Under the pieces are notes generated by a model. It saw nothing but the letters and a program-made list of their open reading frames with translations, did not search any database and was not told the DNA's origin. This document shows positions 34,779-44,318 of a stretch of 64,000 nt of DNA, one piece after another (position 1 is the first letter of the stretch; every line of letters starts with the position of its first letter). A program made the translations under genes and the position numbers. Origin of the DNA: Arachidicoccus rhizosphaerae (lineage in GTDB: Bacteria; Bacteroidota; Bacteroidia; Chitinophagales; Chitinophagaceae); contig NZ_FNQY01000008.1 in NCBI RefSeq assembly GCF_900107765.1, positions 62,001 to 126,000 of the forward strand, read 5' to 3'.

Positions 34779-35336
34779 TTGGCGTTTTTCAGATATATCA
34801 CCGGACTGGGCTACAAGAGGATGGGCTATACCTACGATATATCCGGCAAACTCACCAAGACTATTTACCAGAAAGGCAATGCAGCAGAAACCTTTGTACA
34901 GTACTATACCTACAACGACAACCAGCGGATTGACTCCGTGTTCAGCAATACCGTAGACAACACGACGACCAGACAGCTACAGGCGCACTACGTATACAGC
35001 CTCACGGGGCAGGTAAAACGCATGAAGCTGGGCAGCCAGCTACAGGGGCTGGACTACACCCATCTGCTGGACGGTTCCTTAAAGGCGATCAGCATCAGTG
35101 ACAGGACCAAAGACCCCGGGGGCGATGGGGCAAACGGCTTTCTGCCCGATGCCTTCGGTATGGTACTGGACTACTATGCCAATGATTACAAAAAAACACG
35201 TACAGGCATAAATCTTCCCAAAGGGGTCAATACCGGCACGTACGCCACGGACAGCTATAACGGACAGATCAAAGCCATGAGCTGGTTCAGCCTTATGGGG
35301 GCCAAAAAATTAAACGATGAAATTAAGGATTGCTGA
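34779..35336 (+). pseudogene. Rhs repeat-core fragment
   Basis: About 185 codons of Rhs/YD-repeat sequence (GYKRMGYTYDISGKLTKTIY, YTYNDNQRIDSV, LQAHYVYSLTGQVKRMKLG, LQGLDYTHLLDGSLKAI), cut at both ends. The part before about 34779 is the end of the immunity ORF, and after SWFSLMGAKK the frame runs into unrelated sequence and stops. Intact Rhs proteins exceed 1000 residues. It is the remains of a larger toxin gene or a recombination platform for tip exchange. GC is higher than in the immunity genes beside it. Confidence 0.75.
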
Positions 35337-35779
35337 TAATTATGAAAAAGATGGTAATAATAGAAAGGAATAGAAACTGATCTTTGGCTATCAAATCAAT
35401 TCTGCCTGATGTTTTTATTTCTTCAATGAAATTGAATTCAGGTCTATAACCGCTATGAAATCAGGTTTTTCGACCATTCGCATAAAGATTAATATTACGC
35501 TCTTATCTTAGCCATGGGCTATAGTTTTAAGGTTTATCTTTTAATAAATGTAGTTGGTTCGCTGGTATAGAAATAGCATTTCATACCGTTAGCTCCAAAT
35601 TGGATAGCACCATTCAAAACACTATTGATACCTTACTTTTATAATGGAATTAGGTGTATCGGTTAGCAAGCGGCCATTTAGCAGACTTTAGCATAGGACT
35701 CCTAAAGCTGGCTAAATAACCTCTTGACTTCTCTAAGTACATAAAAAGATTAGAGCAGACACCGCACCCTGAATAAAAA
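35337..35779. other. Degenerate AT-rich stretch
   Basis: 443 nt with stops in all frames and no recognisable protein or RNA. It links the Rhs fragment to a transposase remnant and is probably decayed accessory DNA. Confidence 0.4.
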
Positions 35780-36094
35780 CGGTTTAACTTCATAACAGAT
35801 CAGAAGCCCAATAGAAAGAATATCCTCCAAATATGCGAAGCCGGCTGCATGTGTTGGGAGATAGAAAATCAAGAATTTAATCCTCAGAAGAACGGGGGCT
35901 TTAATTTAGTTCATAGTTCTCCAGAAACTCCTTTAATAATTACAAGAATTATTGCCTGTGGATGCGGATTGGCCATATGCTTATCCAGGCAATCTGAGAT
36001 GTACCGAAAACTCAATTGCACTTTTAAAAGCCCAGTGCAACTTAACCCTCCCTTTTTGCAACAGCTCTGCAGATCATGGGCTTACATCTCCTAA
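35780..36094 (+). pseudogene. Transposase remnant
   Basis: A frame open for about 104 codons includes RFNFITDQKPNRKNILQI, then CEAGCMCWEIENQEFNPQK and NGGFNLVH. This resembles the catalytic end of DDE transposases with an RWKIENEGFNxQKNGGYxLEH block, seen in Bacteroidota IS elements. Sequence after LVHSSPE no longer fits. A stop precedes the fragment and no ends or target duplications were found. The ID rests on that one block. Confidence 0.45.
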
Positions 36095-36173
36095 GCAATC
36101 TGTGTTGTTAAAATCTTTTGGGGATGTTAAAGGGCATATTTACCTGCGTTGAGGTTAGTTTGAATCATTGACA

Positions 36174-36206
36174 TTTAAAGGCCCGTTTTTAGGGCGCTAC
36201 TTTAAA
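36174..36206. repeat. Inverted repeat at the scar/gmk junction
   Basis: TTTAAAG-GCCC pairs with GGGC-gcta-CTTTAAA around a 7-nt loop. It lies 37 nt past the gmk stop on the minus strand and may end gmk transcription. Confidence 0.4.
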
Positions 36207-36242
36207 TTGTTCGGTAACCTACACCATCCATCTAGTATTTGT

Positions 36243-36836
36243 TTATCTAATAAAATCCATAATTAACTGCTCTGCCTGTCTGCGTGCATCGTCCAGGTTT
36301 TCATTAATGACGGTCTTGTCAAAATGGGGCTGGAAGGATAATTCGTACTTAGCTTTATTTAACCGGGTCTGGATACTTTCAGGGGTCTCCGTGCCCCTGC
36401 CTTTTAATCTTTCTTCCAGTGCCTCTACGGATGGTGGCTGAATAAATATAGACAGGCATTCCTCCCCGAATTGTTTTCTGACATGGATGGCTCCTTTGAC
36501 ATCAATATCCATAATGGGTAGTTTACCACTATCCCAGATTCTGTTGAGTTCGGATTTTAGCGTGCCGTAATATTTACCTTCATAGACCATTTCCCATTCT
36601 AAAAAAGCATCGTTTTGGATGTTTGCTTTAAACTGATCTACGGACAGAAAATAATAATCAACACCGTCTTTTTCTGCTCCTCTAGCATTGCGGGTAGTGG
36701 CAGACACGGAGAATGAAAGTTTGTCCGCATGCTTATCCAGCAGGTAATGCGCAATGGAGCTTTTACCGGCTCCGGAAGGAGCCGTTAAAATAATCATTTT
36801 GCCATGATGTTTGCCTATTTGTTCCGACGTTGCCAT
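36243..36836 (-). CDS. gmk: Guanylate kinase
   Basis: 197 residues. P-loop APSGAGKS (19-26), GMP-binding SVSATTRNARGAEKDGVDYYF and YYGTLKSEL are all present. It converts GMP to GDP with ATP. Length is normal. Third gene of a murA-nitroreductase-gmk run on the minus strand (52-nt gap before it). Confidence 0.96.
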   Translation of the reverse strand: MATSEQIGKHHGKMIILTAPSGAGKSSIAHYLLDKHADKLSFSVSATTRNARGAEKDGVDYYFLSVDQFKANIQNDAFLEWEMVYEGKYYGTLKSELNRIWDSGKLPIMDIDVKGAIHVRKQFGEECLSIFIQPPSVEALEERLKGRGTETPESIQTRLNKAKYELSFQPHFDKTVINENLDDARRQAEQLIMDFIR

Positions 36837-36888
36837 ATAACTTTAGTGCTTGGTGAGTGATTAGGAATTTTTAAACTGCCAAAAAAGA

Positions 36889-37506
36889 CTAACGGTGATA
36901 CCACATCACCTTTTCTTCTATAGGGGTTAATCTTCTGCCTGCTGCAGGCGTCTGTTCTGTATATCCTAAATATATCAGTCCAATCATTTGGTCTTCCGGT
37001 AATAATTGAAAGTATTGTTTCATGGCCGGTTTTAAGGTCTGACCGCCCGTACTCCAAAAACTGGATATACCCAGCGCTTCCGCCGTGAGTAAGATATTCT
37101 GAACTGCGCAGGCAGTGGCACAAATTTCTTCCAGTTCTGTGATATTGGACTTTGGTCCCCTTTTAGAAAAGACGGCAATGATATGAGAGGCATTGTCTCC
37201 CTGGTTTTTTAATTTATCATAGGAGGCCTGCATAAAATTTTCCGGGTCCGTATGGGCTTTATATAGCTCTGCATGGTCCTTACAAAAGCGCTTGATGCCA
37301 TCCCCGTCAAATATGATGAAGCGCCAGGGTTCTGTCAGACCGTGAGTGGGTGCCCAGTTGGCCGCTTCTATAAGGCGGTCAATCAGGGCGCTTTCAATAA
37401 CTTTACCATTATACCCCTGAGGTTTAACGGATCTTCTGTTTTTAATGGCGGATTCTACCTGAGAGGCCGCCTCTGCTGTATGATTATCTGTAGTTGGATT
37501 AGACAT
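36889..37506 (-). CDS. Nitroreductase-family flavoprotein
   Basis: 205 residues from ATG 37506; a longer frame adds 24 residues of improbable sequence. The FMN-binding pattern at the N-terminus (KNRRSVK) and AANWAPTHGLTEPWRF, with GISSFWSTGG and IGLIYLGY later, fit small YdjA-like nitroreductases. It would reduce nitro or quinone compounds with NAD(P)H. The physiological substrate is unknown. It sits between murA and gmk. Confidence 0.88.
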   Translation of the reverse strand: MSNPTTDNHTAEAASQVESAIKNRRSVKPQGYNGKVIESALIDRLIEAANWAPTHGLTEPWRFIIFDGDGIKRFCKDHAELYKAHTDPENFMQASYDKLKNQGDNASHIIAVFSKRGPKSNITELEEICATACAVQNILLTAEALGISSFWSTGGQTLKPAMKQYFQLLPEDQMIGLIYLGYTEQTPAAGRRLTPIEEKVMWYHR

Positions 37507-37590
37507 GTAAATTGAATTCTGTTTTTGTGGATAGATAAATAGTGGTATGAGTGATTGAATGGTAAAGGGCAGTACCACTGAACTGCTCTT

Positions 37591-38907
37591 TTATTTCTGG
37601 TTATCAATTCTTCGAATATCAGCCCCTAGCTGAATTAAACGTTGATCGATTTGCTGATAACCTCTGTCAATCTGTTCAATATTTTGGATGGTGCTTTTGC
37701 CCTCTGCACTTAAAGCAGCGATTAGCAAAGCCTGTCCCGCTCTGATATCCGGGCTGGTCATCGTAATGCCTCTGAGTGGATGTTTTCTGTCCAGCCCAAT
37801 GACAGTGGCACGGTGGGGGTCGCAAAGTATAATCTGAGCGCCCATATCGATGAGTTTATCGGTAAAGAATAAGCGGCTTTCAAACATTTTCTGATGAATG
37901 AGTACACTGCCTTTGGCCTGAATGGCGGTGACCAGCACAATGCTGATCAGATCCGGAGTGAAGCCCGGCCAAGGGTTATCATAAATGGTTAAGATCCCGC
38001 CATCCATATAAGTCGCAATCTCATAATGATCCTGCTGCGGGATATAAATATCATCTCCTTTGAATTCCATTTGAATCCCCAGTTTTCTGAACTTATCCGG
38101 GATAACGCCTAAATGCTCAATGCCTGCATTTTTAATCGTCAGTTCACTGGAGGTCATCGCTGCAAGACCGATAAAGCTGCCAATTTCAATCATATCGGGC
38201 AGCATGGTATGGGTGGTGCCGGATAGTTCCTTAACGCCCTGTACGGTTAACAGGTTACTGCCGATTCCGGTAATCCGGGCCCCCATGCTATTAAGCATGC
38301 GGCAGAGTTGCTGAATATAAGGTTCGCAGGCCGCATTGTAAATCTGCGTCTCGCCTTCAGCTAAAACGGCGGCCATTAACACATTGGCTGTACCGGTAAC
38401 GGAAGGCTCATCGAGCATCATATAGCAGCCCTTTAAACCGGAGGTGGTAAATTCCAGGCAGGAGGTCTGCGGGTTATATACAAATTCGGCGCCCAGTTTC
38501 TGGAAACCTAAAATATGGGTATCGACACCCCGGCGGCCGATTTTATCCCCCCCTGGTTTGGCGATATAGGCTTTTTTATAGCGGGCCAGCATGGGGCCTG
38601 CCAGCATGACACTGCCTCTTAATTTACTGCCTTTTTCTCTGAAGGCCGGCGAGTTCAGGTAATCTGTCTGAATCTGATCCGCCTTAAAAATGCAGGTGTG
38701 GCGATCAATTCTGTTAACCTGCACCTGCATATCGGAAAGCAGTTCGATCAACAAATTGACATCCAATATATCGGGGATGTTTTCTATACGAACCTCCTGA
38801 TTGGTTAAAAGCACGGCGGAGATAATCTGCAGGGCTTCGTTTTTAGCCCCCTGCGGTTGAATACTCCCACTAAGCTTTTTGCCACCTATTACTTCAAATG
38901 AAGCCAT
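37591..38907 (-). CDS. murA: UDP-N-acetylglucosamine 1-carboxyvinyltransferase with Cys-to-Asp active site
   Basis: 438 residues from ATG 38907. The longer frame starts inside and beyond the promoter, so the shorter start is preferred. K22-N23 and the EPSP-synthase-like double fold (QPQGAKNEAL, DEPSVTGTANVLMAAV) are intact. The catalytic loop reads KPGGDKIGRRGVDTH: D121 stands where E. coli has C115, the residue alkylated by fosfomycin. The Asp form occurs naturally in Mycobacterium and Chlamydia and is active but fosfomycin-insensitive. MurA makes the first committed peptidoglycan precursor. Leads a probable operon with the nitroreductase gene and gmk. Confidence 0.96.
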   Translation of the reverse strand: MASFEVIGGKKLSGSIQPQGAKNEALQIISAVLLTNQEVRIENIPDILDVNLLIELLSDMQVQVNRIDRHTCIFKADQIQTDYLNSPAFREKGSKLRGSVMLAGPMLARYKKAYIAKPGGDKIGRRGVDTHILGFQKLGAEFVYNPQTSCLEFTTSGLKGCYMMLDEPSVTGTANVLMAAVLAEGETQIYNAACEPYIQQLCRMLNSMGARITGIGSNLLTVQGVKELSGTTHTMLPDMIEIGSFIGLAAMTSSELTIKNAGIEHLGVIPDKFRKLGIQMEFKGDDIYIPQQDHYEIATYMDGGILTIYDNPWPGFTPDLISIVLVTAIQAKGSVLIHQKMFESRLFFTDKLIDMGAQIILCDPHRATVIGLDRKHPLRGITMTSPDIRAGQALLIAALSAEGKSTIQNIEQIDRGYQQIDQRLIQLGADIRRIDNQK

Positions 38908-38960
38908 ATAATAATAATTTTTATTTTGTTTGTCTGTGTTTGAATCCCGGGTTTGAACCG

Positions 38961-38993
38961 CAAATTTAATGATCTGAACCCGAATAGCCCCAA
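38961..38993 (-). promoter_or_regulatory. Promoter for murA
   Basis: On the minus strand a TTG (38993-38991) is followed after 22 nt by TAAATTTG (38968-38961), a full match to the Bacteroidota TTG/TAnnTTTG promoter. The expected start near 38954 gives a leader of about 47 nt and supports the ATG at 38907. Confidence 0.65.
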
Positions 38994-39161
38994 GTTGATT
39001 GTTATAATCCCCAAAAAGCAGCGCAGGCAAATTTTTAGCCACGGCTTATTCCCTGTGAACGAACCTTGAAATTGTTTACTGGCGGCTCAAGTCTGAACGG
39101 ATTTGATTAGCTTTATTGCCTGATTTACAATTTAACCAACCAGAAAATAAACGAAAAAGTG

Positions 39162-39734
39162 ATGACTGAAAATGACAACTCCTTTGATTCATTAGGGACG
39201 GGCTTTCTTCGCCAAAGTATAATACGACTCGAAGGGTATAAGCTGATGGCGGATAAAGCTACCGGACAACTTACAAAGGAACAATTATTTTCCATTGTGA
39301 GTCCCGGCAGCAATAGTATCGCTGTGATTATGCAACATATGGGCGGTAACATGATGAGCCGCTGGACAAATTTTCTGACAGAAGACGGAGAGAAGACCTG
39401 GCGCAACCGGGATCAGGAGTTTGAACAGCCGGATGCGCAACTGGCCAATGAAAAAGCAATTTTGGATCTTTGGGAGAAAGGCTGGGCCTGTCTTTTAGGG
39501 GCCCTTGGAAACCTAAAACCGGCTGATCTGGAAAAAAATATTACAATCAGGGCAGAACAGATGAAGGCCTATGACGCCATAATCAGACAGTTAATGCATT
39601 ACAGCGGACACGTGGGACAAATCGTATATATCGCTAAAATGTTGAAAAAGGAGGACTGGCAGCCGCTGACTATTGCTAAAAATCAAAGTCAGGCATATAA
39701 TGAGTCCATTGGCTTTACAAAGCAAAAACACTAA
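39162..39734 (+). CDS. DinB-like (DUF1572) protein
   Basis: 190 residues, helical. The DinB/DUF1572 pattern is visible: MQHMGGNMMSRW, and LMHYSGHVGQIVYIAKML near the end, with His residues spaced as in the metal site of DinB four-helix bundles. The role is unclear; relatives include thiol-transferases and stress proteins. A GTG directly before the ATG is an alternative start. Monocistronic. Confidence 0.8.
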   Translation: MTENDNSFDSLGTGFLRQSIIRLEGYKLMADKATGQLTKEQLFSIVSPGSNSIAVIMQHMGGNMMSRWTNFLTEDGEKTWRNRDQEFEQPDAQLANEKAILDLWEKGWACLLGALGNLKPADLEKNITIRAEQMKAYDAIIRQLMHYSGHVGQIVYIAKMLKKEDWQPLTIAKNQSQAYNESIGFTKQKH

Positions 39735-39886
39735 GATTCTGTACAGAAAGCCTGGGGCCAGCGTTCGGCACGGAAATGACCTTGACCAGGCGTTTTGAGA
39801 AGAACGGTTGTATTGCTAATAAAGTGTTAAGCATACTGGTCTTGCCCATTAAAAGCAGTAAATTCACATTGAAAAACCATAATCCT

Positions 39887-41149
39887 ATGCATCATTCACA
39901 GGTGAATACCTTTGCCATGCGCTCTCTTCTCGGGATTTTATTAGGAGGTGCGCTATTTAGTTGCCACAGCAATTCTCAGTCAAAAACAAGTCAGGATACG
40001 GTAGCAGGCGTTGCGGACAGTCTGCCGCCGGTAGAAACAAAAGCCCCCAATAGCAATTATAAACCGGCTTTTGAGGGACAGACCCGAGTAAAAGGTGCGA
40101 CGACCAAGACACCCATTGAAGTTACTTTACTGGACAGCACGCTTAAATATCCGTGGGCTATCTGCAACCTGCCGGATGGCAGACTGTTGATTACGGAAAA
40201 ACTGGGAACCATGCGCATTGAAACCCTGGATGGTAAACTGGACAAAAAAATAACAGGACTACCTAAAGTCAATGCCGATGGGCAAGGGGGGCTGCTGGAT
40301 GTTAACATTGATCCGGACTTCGCGCACAACAGGATGGTGTACTTTGATTATGCGGAACCCGGGCCTACCGGTAATTTACTGGCGGTGGCCAAAGGGAAAT
40401 TATCCAAGGATGAGACGCACCTGGAAAATATTCAGGTTATTTACCGGGCAGAGCCGGCCTGGAAAGGGACCCTGCAATATGGTTCAAGAATATTATTTGA
40501 TAAGGACGGCAATCTCTTTGTTAGTACAGGAGAACGCTCTGACAAGCAAATCCGGACAAAAGCGCAGGATCTGAGCGCAGCCATCGGTAAAGTGCTGCAC
40601 ATCACAAAAGACGGTAAACCGGTGCCAGGTGGGCCTTTTGTGGATTCAACCGGTGCATTGCCGGAAATCTATGCTTACGGATTTCGCAATCCGGAGGGCA
40701 TGGCGATAAATCCCGCTACCGGGGATATCTGGGAAGTTGAATTTGGCCCCAAAGGCGGCGATGAACTTAATATTGTGCGCCCGGGGAAAAATTATGGCTG
40801 GCCGGTGATTACCTACGGCAGAGAATATAGCGGGGAAGCGGTAGGAGCAGGTATCCAGCAACAAGAGGGCATGGAACAACCCGTTTATTACTGGGATCCG
40901 GTTATTTCACCTTCCGGTATGACCTTTTATAATAGCGACACTATCGCTGAATGGAAAGGGAATATATTTATTGCCTGTCTGAGCAGCTCTCATGTTACCA
41001 GACTCGTACTGGATGGTAACCGTGTGGCTGCGGAGCAGTGGCTGTTGCAGGATATGGGACAACGCTTCCGGGCGATCACCCAGGCCGAAAACGGTGCACT
41101 GTATGTGGTCAGTGAACAAGGCAATCTATATAAGATCGCTAAAAAATAA
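39887..41149 (+). CDS. PQQ-type soluble sugar dehydrogenase, lipoprotein
   Basis: 420 residues from ATG 39887; the longer frame adds 37 unlikely residues. A lipobox (GGALFSC) and Ser/Gln-rich linker precede the GSDH propeller: YPWAICNLPDGRLLITEK, GQGGLLDVNIDPDF, EIYAYGFRNPEGMAINP, EFGPKGGDELN and NYGWPVITYG. Relatives (YliI/Asd) oxidise aldose sugars with PQQ at the cell surface. No PQQ synthesis genes are here, so the cofactor may come from outside or the enzyme may be inactive alone. Confidence 0.88.
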   Translation: MHHSQVNTFAMRSLLGILLGGALFSCHSNSQSKTSQDTVAGVADSLPPVETKAPNSNYKPAFEGQTRVKGATTKTPIEVTLLDSTLKYPWAICNLPDGRLLITEKLGTMRIETLDGKLDKKITGLPKVNADGQGGLLDVNIDPDFAHNRMVYFDYAEPGPTGNLLAVAKGKLSKDETHLENIQVIYRAEPAWKGTLQYGSRILFDKDGNLFVSTGERSDKQIRTKAQDLSAAIGKVLHITKDGKPVPGGPFVDSTGALPEIYAYGFRNPEGMAINPATGDIWEVEFGPKGGDELNIVRPGKNYGWPVITYGREYSGEAVGAGIQQQEGMEQPVYYWDPVISPSGMTFYNSDTIAEWKGNIFIACLSSSHVTRLVLDGNRVAAEQWLLQDMGQRFRAITQAENGALYVVSEQGNLYKIAKK

Positions 41150-41184
41150 GGGACTAGAACTTTTGTCGGTACGCTCAGATCGTT

Positions 41185-42015
41185 TTAAACGTGGCTTTGC
41201 AAGGTTTTTACCAGTAGTAAAAAGTGGATCAGCTGCAAATTGACCTGATCCGGCTGCTCCATAAAACCCATATGTCCTGCCTCATCAAGAATGGCGATCA
41301 AGGCTACGTCAGCCATACTGCATTGATGGATTAAATCCTCTTTCGGAGCTGCCTGATCCTGCGTCCCCGAAATAAACAGATAAGGGACGCTAAGGGATTT
41401 AAATAGTTCCGTTCTATCCGTCCGGTCATGCATGATCTGATAATACTGCTGGAGTGCGCGGGTGTCAAACCGAGCGCCTTGCTCTATCAGATTCTGGATG
41501 ATTTCCGGGTGTCGGCTCTTAAAACTACTTCCAAACAGGGCCGGAATCATGGATTTTAAAAAGGACGGCCCCCCGTATTGTTCCATGGTCTGAATCGCTT
41601 TTATCCGGTTGACTTTTTTTTCCGGGCTGTCGGCGTATGCAGTGCTATGTAATAGCCCGAGACCTGCTATAAACGCCGGATACTTGGCGGCAAAGCCAAG
41701 AGCGATATATCCACCCATGGAATGACCGATGAGTACTACCTGGCTTTTTTTTTCTGTATCAATGATTTGTTTAATAATTTCCGCAAAATCTTCGATACTG
41801 GTCAGTTGTGGATTGTAATCAGAGTTGCCCGAGCCTGGAAGATCCGGGACAATTAGATGATAGTCTTGGGCAAGTGCCTTTATCTGAGCGTCAAAAATAC
41901 GACCGCTCTCCGGGAAGCCGTGTAGGAGTATAACGGTCATAGCTGCTTCCCGGTTCAGGCTTAGATACCGGACTGGCTTTCCTTTCAACGGTAGGGTGTA
42001 GACGGATGGCTCCAT
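41185..42015 (-). CDS. Alpha/beta hydrolase
   Basis: 276 residues. The oxyanion-region motif HGFPESG, nucleophile elbow GHSMGGY (Ser), acid in SGTQDQAAP and terminal His in EAGHMGFMEQPD form a complete catalytic triad. Substrate unknown. It starts 11 nt after the DUF4105 gene on the same strand, so they are co-transcribed. Confidence 0.9.
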   Translation of the reverse strand: MEPSVYTLPLKGKPVRYLSLNREAAMTVILLHGFPESGRIFDAQIKALAQDYHLIVPDLPGSGNSDYNPQLTSIEDFAEIIKQIIDTEKKSQVVLIGHSMGGYIALGFAAKYPAFIAGLGLLHSTAYADSPEKKVNRIKAIQTMEQYGGPSFLKSMIPALFGSSFKSRHPEIIQNLIEQGARFDTRALQQYYQIMHDRTDRTELFKSLSVPYLFISGTQDQAAPKEDLIHQCSMADVALIAILDEAGHMGFMEQPDQVNLQLIHFLLLVKTLQSHV

Positions 42016-42026
42016 GACTTTTACTT

Positions 42027-43295
42027 TTATAAGGAATCCTTTTTTATTATTTTTCTGGAGGCCAGGGCTCCGTACCGGATTAGCATCAGGATACAGAACG
42101 GGAGAATGGCAATATTAAAATGTTGAGGCAGTCCCCACCAGAAGCCCAGCAACAGCGCCGTTATAATCAATAGGATCATAAAATACTTCTGCAGCCATTT
42201 GCGGGGCTTATAAATGAAAAATCCTGCCACTAAATTAAAGGGCATGGCCCACAGTAAATTGTAGTTGTTTTTACAGGCCTGGTGGTCTGTCCCAAACCAC
42301 ATAAACAGCAGCAGGATACCTAATAGACCGGTTATATATAGTAACAGGCTATCCAGGATTAAATGCAGCTTCGGCCAGTTTTTTCCAAGATAGTACAGTG
42401 TCAAAAGTAGCAAAGTGAAAATAGAAACGACGACAAGCGGGAGGTATTTGCCGCTGGGAGAAATGGCAGCAGGCAGATCGATAATTTTCTTCTCAGAAAG
42501 AACATAAGGCTTGTTTACAACGGTTGCGCAGTCCACACCCCGCGACAGATAATCCGGTAAAAACATGGCTGTATTATTATCTACCGGGATATCGATCCTG
42601 CTGCCCAGTAAGATATCAATACCCAGTTTGCTCCAGGGTTGTCCGCCTTTATCCAGATAATGATAAATCAAATCCCTGAAGCTGGTTTGATCAGGTACGA
42701 TTTGTCCATTTATTTTGGTGTCTTTCACTAAACCAAAGAGGATATCCCGGATTCTGGTCGCACAGTTATCATAAAGAAAATCATATTTATAATACCTGTT
42801 CTGTGGCAGATAATTGTTCTTTAGAAAGCCCAGAATGGCGTCTTTTTGTTCATTGCTTAGATTCAGTACCTGTTCGGTGACACTGCGCTGGGTCACTTTG
42901 TATTCATACATAAACTCCTCAAAGGTGGAAATGCTGAGCATGAATTCCAGTTTCCCTCTGGTAAATTTCAAATAAAAATTAGGCTGATCAAACTGGAAAG
43001 TACCGTAATTAAAGACAAAGTCCGTATGCAGCAGCCTGTCCTGAACCCTGATGGCCGTATGGCCAAAACTGGAATACAGATCCGCGCCCGGAGAGCAGGT
43101 AAGCAGACTTACCGTCAGTGGACTGGCCTGGATGGCTGAATCACTGACCATTCCGGCCAGCCGGACGGCGGTAGGTTTAATCTGCCCATGCACTTTGTTT
43201 GCAGTTATAAGCAGGCCAAAGGCCAGCGCGCAGCATAGAATCAGTCTGTTCCAGTAATTAGAAAGGGCGTTTTTAAATGTACTATTTTGTGTCAT
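42027..43295 (-). CDS. DUF4105-domain membrane protein
   Basis: 422 residues from ATG 43295. A signal or anchor helix (about 17-38) precedes the DUF4105 domain (about 55-250; LLTCSPGADLYSSFGHTAIR, NYGTFQFDQPNFYLKF, YDFLYDNCATRIRDIL), an NlpC/P60-like papain fold with Cys and His in typical places, then four to five membrane helices. The family is widespread in Bacteroidota and suggested to act on cell-wall or lipid amides; no activity is firmly assigned. Upstream gene of a pair with the alpha/beta hydrolase. Confidence 0.88.
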   Translation of the reverse strand: MTQNSTFKNALSNYWNRLILCCALAFGLLITANKVHGQIKPTAVRLAGMVSDSAIQASPLTVSLLTCSPGADLYSSFGHTAIRVQDRLLHTDFVFNYGTFQFDQPNFYLKFTRGKLEFMLSISTFEEFMYEYKVTQRSVTEQVLNLSNEQKDAILGFLKNNYLPQNRYYKYDFLYDNCATRIRDILFGLVKDTKINGQIVPDQTSFRDLIYHYLDKGGQPWSKLGIDILLGSRIDIPVDNNTAMFLPDYLSRGVDCATVVNKPYVLSEKKIIDLPAAISPSGKYLPLVVVSIFTLLLLTLYYLGKNWPKLHLILDSLLLYITGLLGILLLFMWFGTDHQACKNNYNLLWAMPFNLVAGFFIYKPRKWLQKYFMILLIITALLLGFWWGLPQHFNIAILPFCILMLIRYGALASRKIIKKDSL

Positions 43296-43448
43296 GCGTG
43301 TATTTTTGACCAAAAATCCGGTAGCAAACTCCATTTTTTAATGATCAGGACCTTAGCCGCTCCATAACAGCGATTCTTTGCTGTTAACAATGATTCTGTT
43401 CTCATCATGAATGGATTTCAGATACAAAGATGCAAATTCTGGGGGAGA

Positions 43449-43482
43449 TTGTCCTTTTTTAAGGGCGTCTTTCTTATTTTTG
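43449..43482 (+). promoter_or_regulatory. Promoter for pyrF
   Basis: TTG (43449-43451), 23 nt, TATTTTTG (43475-43482): a full TTG/TAnnTTTG match with the upper-limit spacing. Predicted start about 14 nt before the pyrF ATG. Confidence 0.55.
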
Positions 43483-43502
43483 GGTTCATTTAACTAAGAT
43501 TC

Positions 43503-44309
43503 ATGAATATAAAACAGCTCGCGGCAACGATTTATCAGAAACGTTCTTTTTTATGTGTAGGTCTGGATACAGATCCTGATAAACTGCCTGCCGGCTTCGC
43601 AAATACTGCGCAGGATATCATTCGTTTTAATAAGGAAATGATTGAGGCGACGCTTGATCATGCAGTTGCTTATAAAATCAACACGGCTTTTTATGAAGCC
43701 ATGGGCATTAAAGGCTGGCAGATTATGGAAGAGACCCTGGCCGCCATTCCCGATACGCATTTTAGTATTGCGGATGCGAAAAGGGGGGATATCGGCAATA
43801 CGGCCGCTCAGTATGCCAGAACCTTTTTTGAGACCTATCCGTTTGATTCAGTTACCGTTGCGCCTTATATGGGCAAAGACAGCATTCAGCCCTTTTTAGA
43901 TTATACCGATAAGACAACCATTGTTCTTGGACTGACCTCTAATAAGGGAGCGGATGACTTTGAACGCTTACAACTGACAGGTGGACAGCAGCTCTATGAA
44001 AAGGTGCTTACCACGGTAGCCGGCTGGGGAAGTCCGGATAACTTAATGTTTGTGGTAGGGGCTACGCAAGCCGCTGCCCTTCAAAATATCAGAAAGCTGA
44101 TTCCTGAACATTTTTTACTGGTGCCTGGCGTAGGAGCGCAGGGCGGTACCGTTGAGGAGGTGGCCGCTGCCGGTTGGGCCCCAAACTGCGGTTTATTGAT
44201 TAATGTCAGCAGAGGGGTGATTTACGCCTCTAAGGAGGACGATTATCTGCAGGCAGCCCGACTGGCGGCTAAGGGGTATCAGGAGCAAATGGCCTCCGCA
44301 TTCAAGTAA
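43503..44309 (+). CDS. pyrF: Orotidine 5'-phosphate decarboxylase (subfamily 2)
   Basis: 268 residues. FLCVGLDTDPDKLP, the catalytic block IADAKRGDIGNTA (Asp-Lys-Asp pattern) and LLVPGVGAQGG with a terminal NVSRGVIYAS phosphate loop identify the longer type 2 enzyme. It makes UMP in pyrimidine synthesis. Monocistronic. Confidence 0.96.
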   Translation: MNIKQLAATIYQKRSFLCVGLDTDPDKLPAGFANTAQDIIRFNKEMIEATLDHAVAYKINTAFYEAMGIKGWQIMEETLAAIPDTHFSIADAKRGDIGNTAAQYARTFFETYPFDSVTVAPYMGKDSIQPFLDYTDKTTIVLGLTSNKGADDFERLQLTGGQQLYEKVLTTVAGWGSPDNLMFVVGATQAAALQNIRKLIPEHFLLVPGVGAQGGTVEEVAAAGWAPNCGLLINVSRGVIYASKEDDYLQAARLAAKGYQEQMASAFK

Positions 44310-44318
44310 TGAAAGCAG

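Noticed and set aside
35952-36152. 66-codon frame (PVDADWPYAYPGNL)
   Set aside because: Overlaps the transposase remnant in another frame and shows no recognisable family or start signal.
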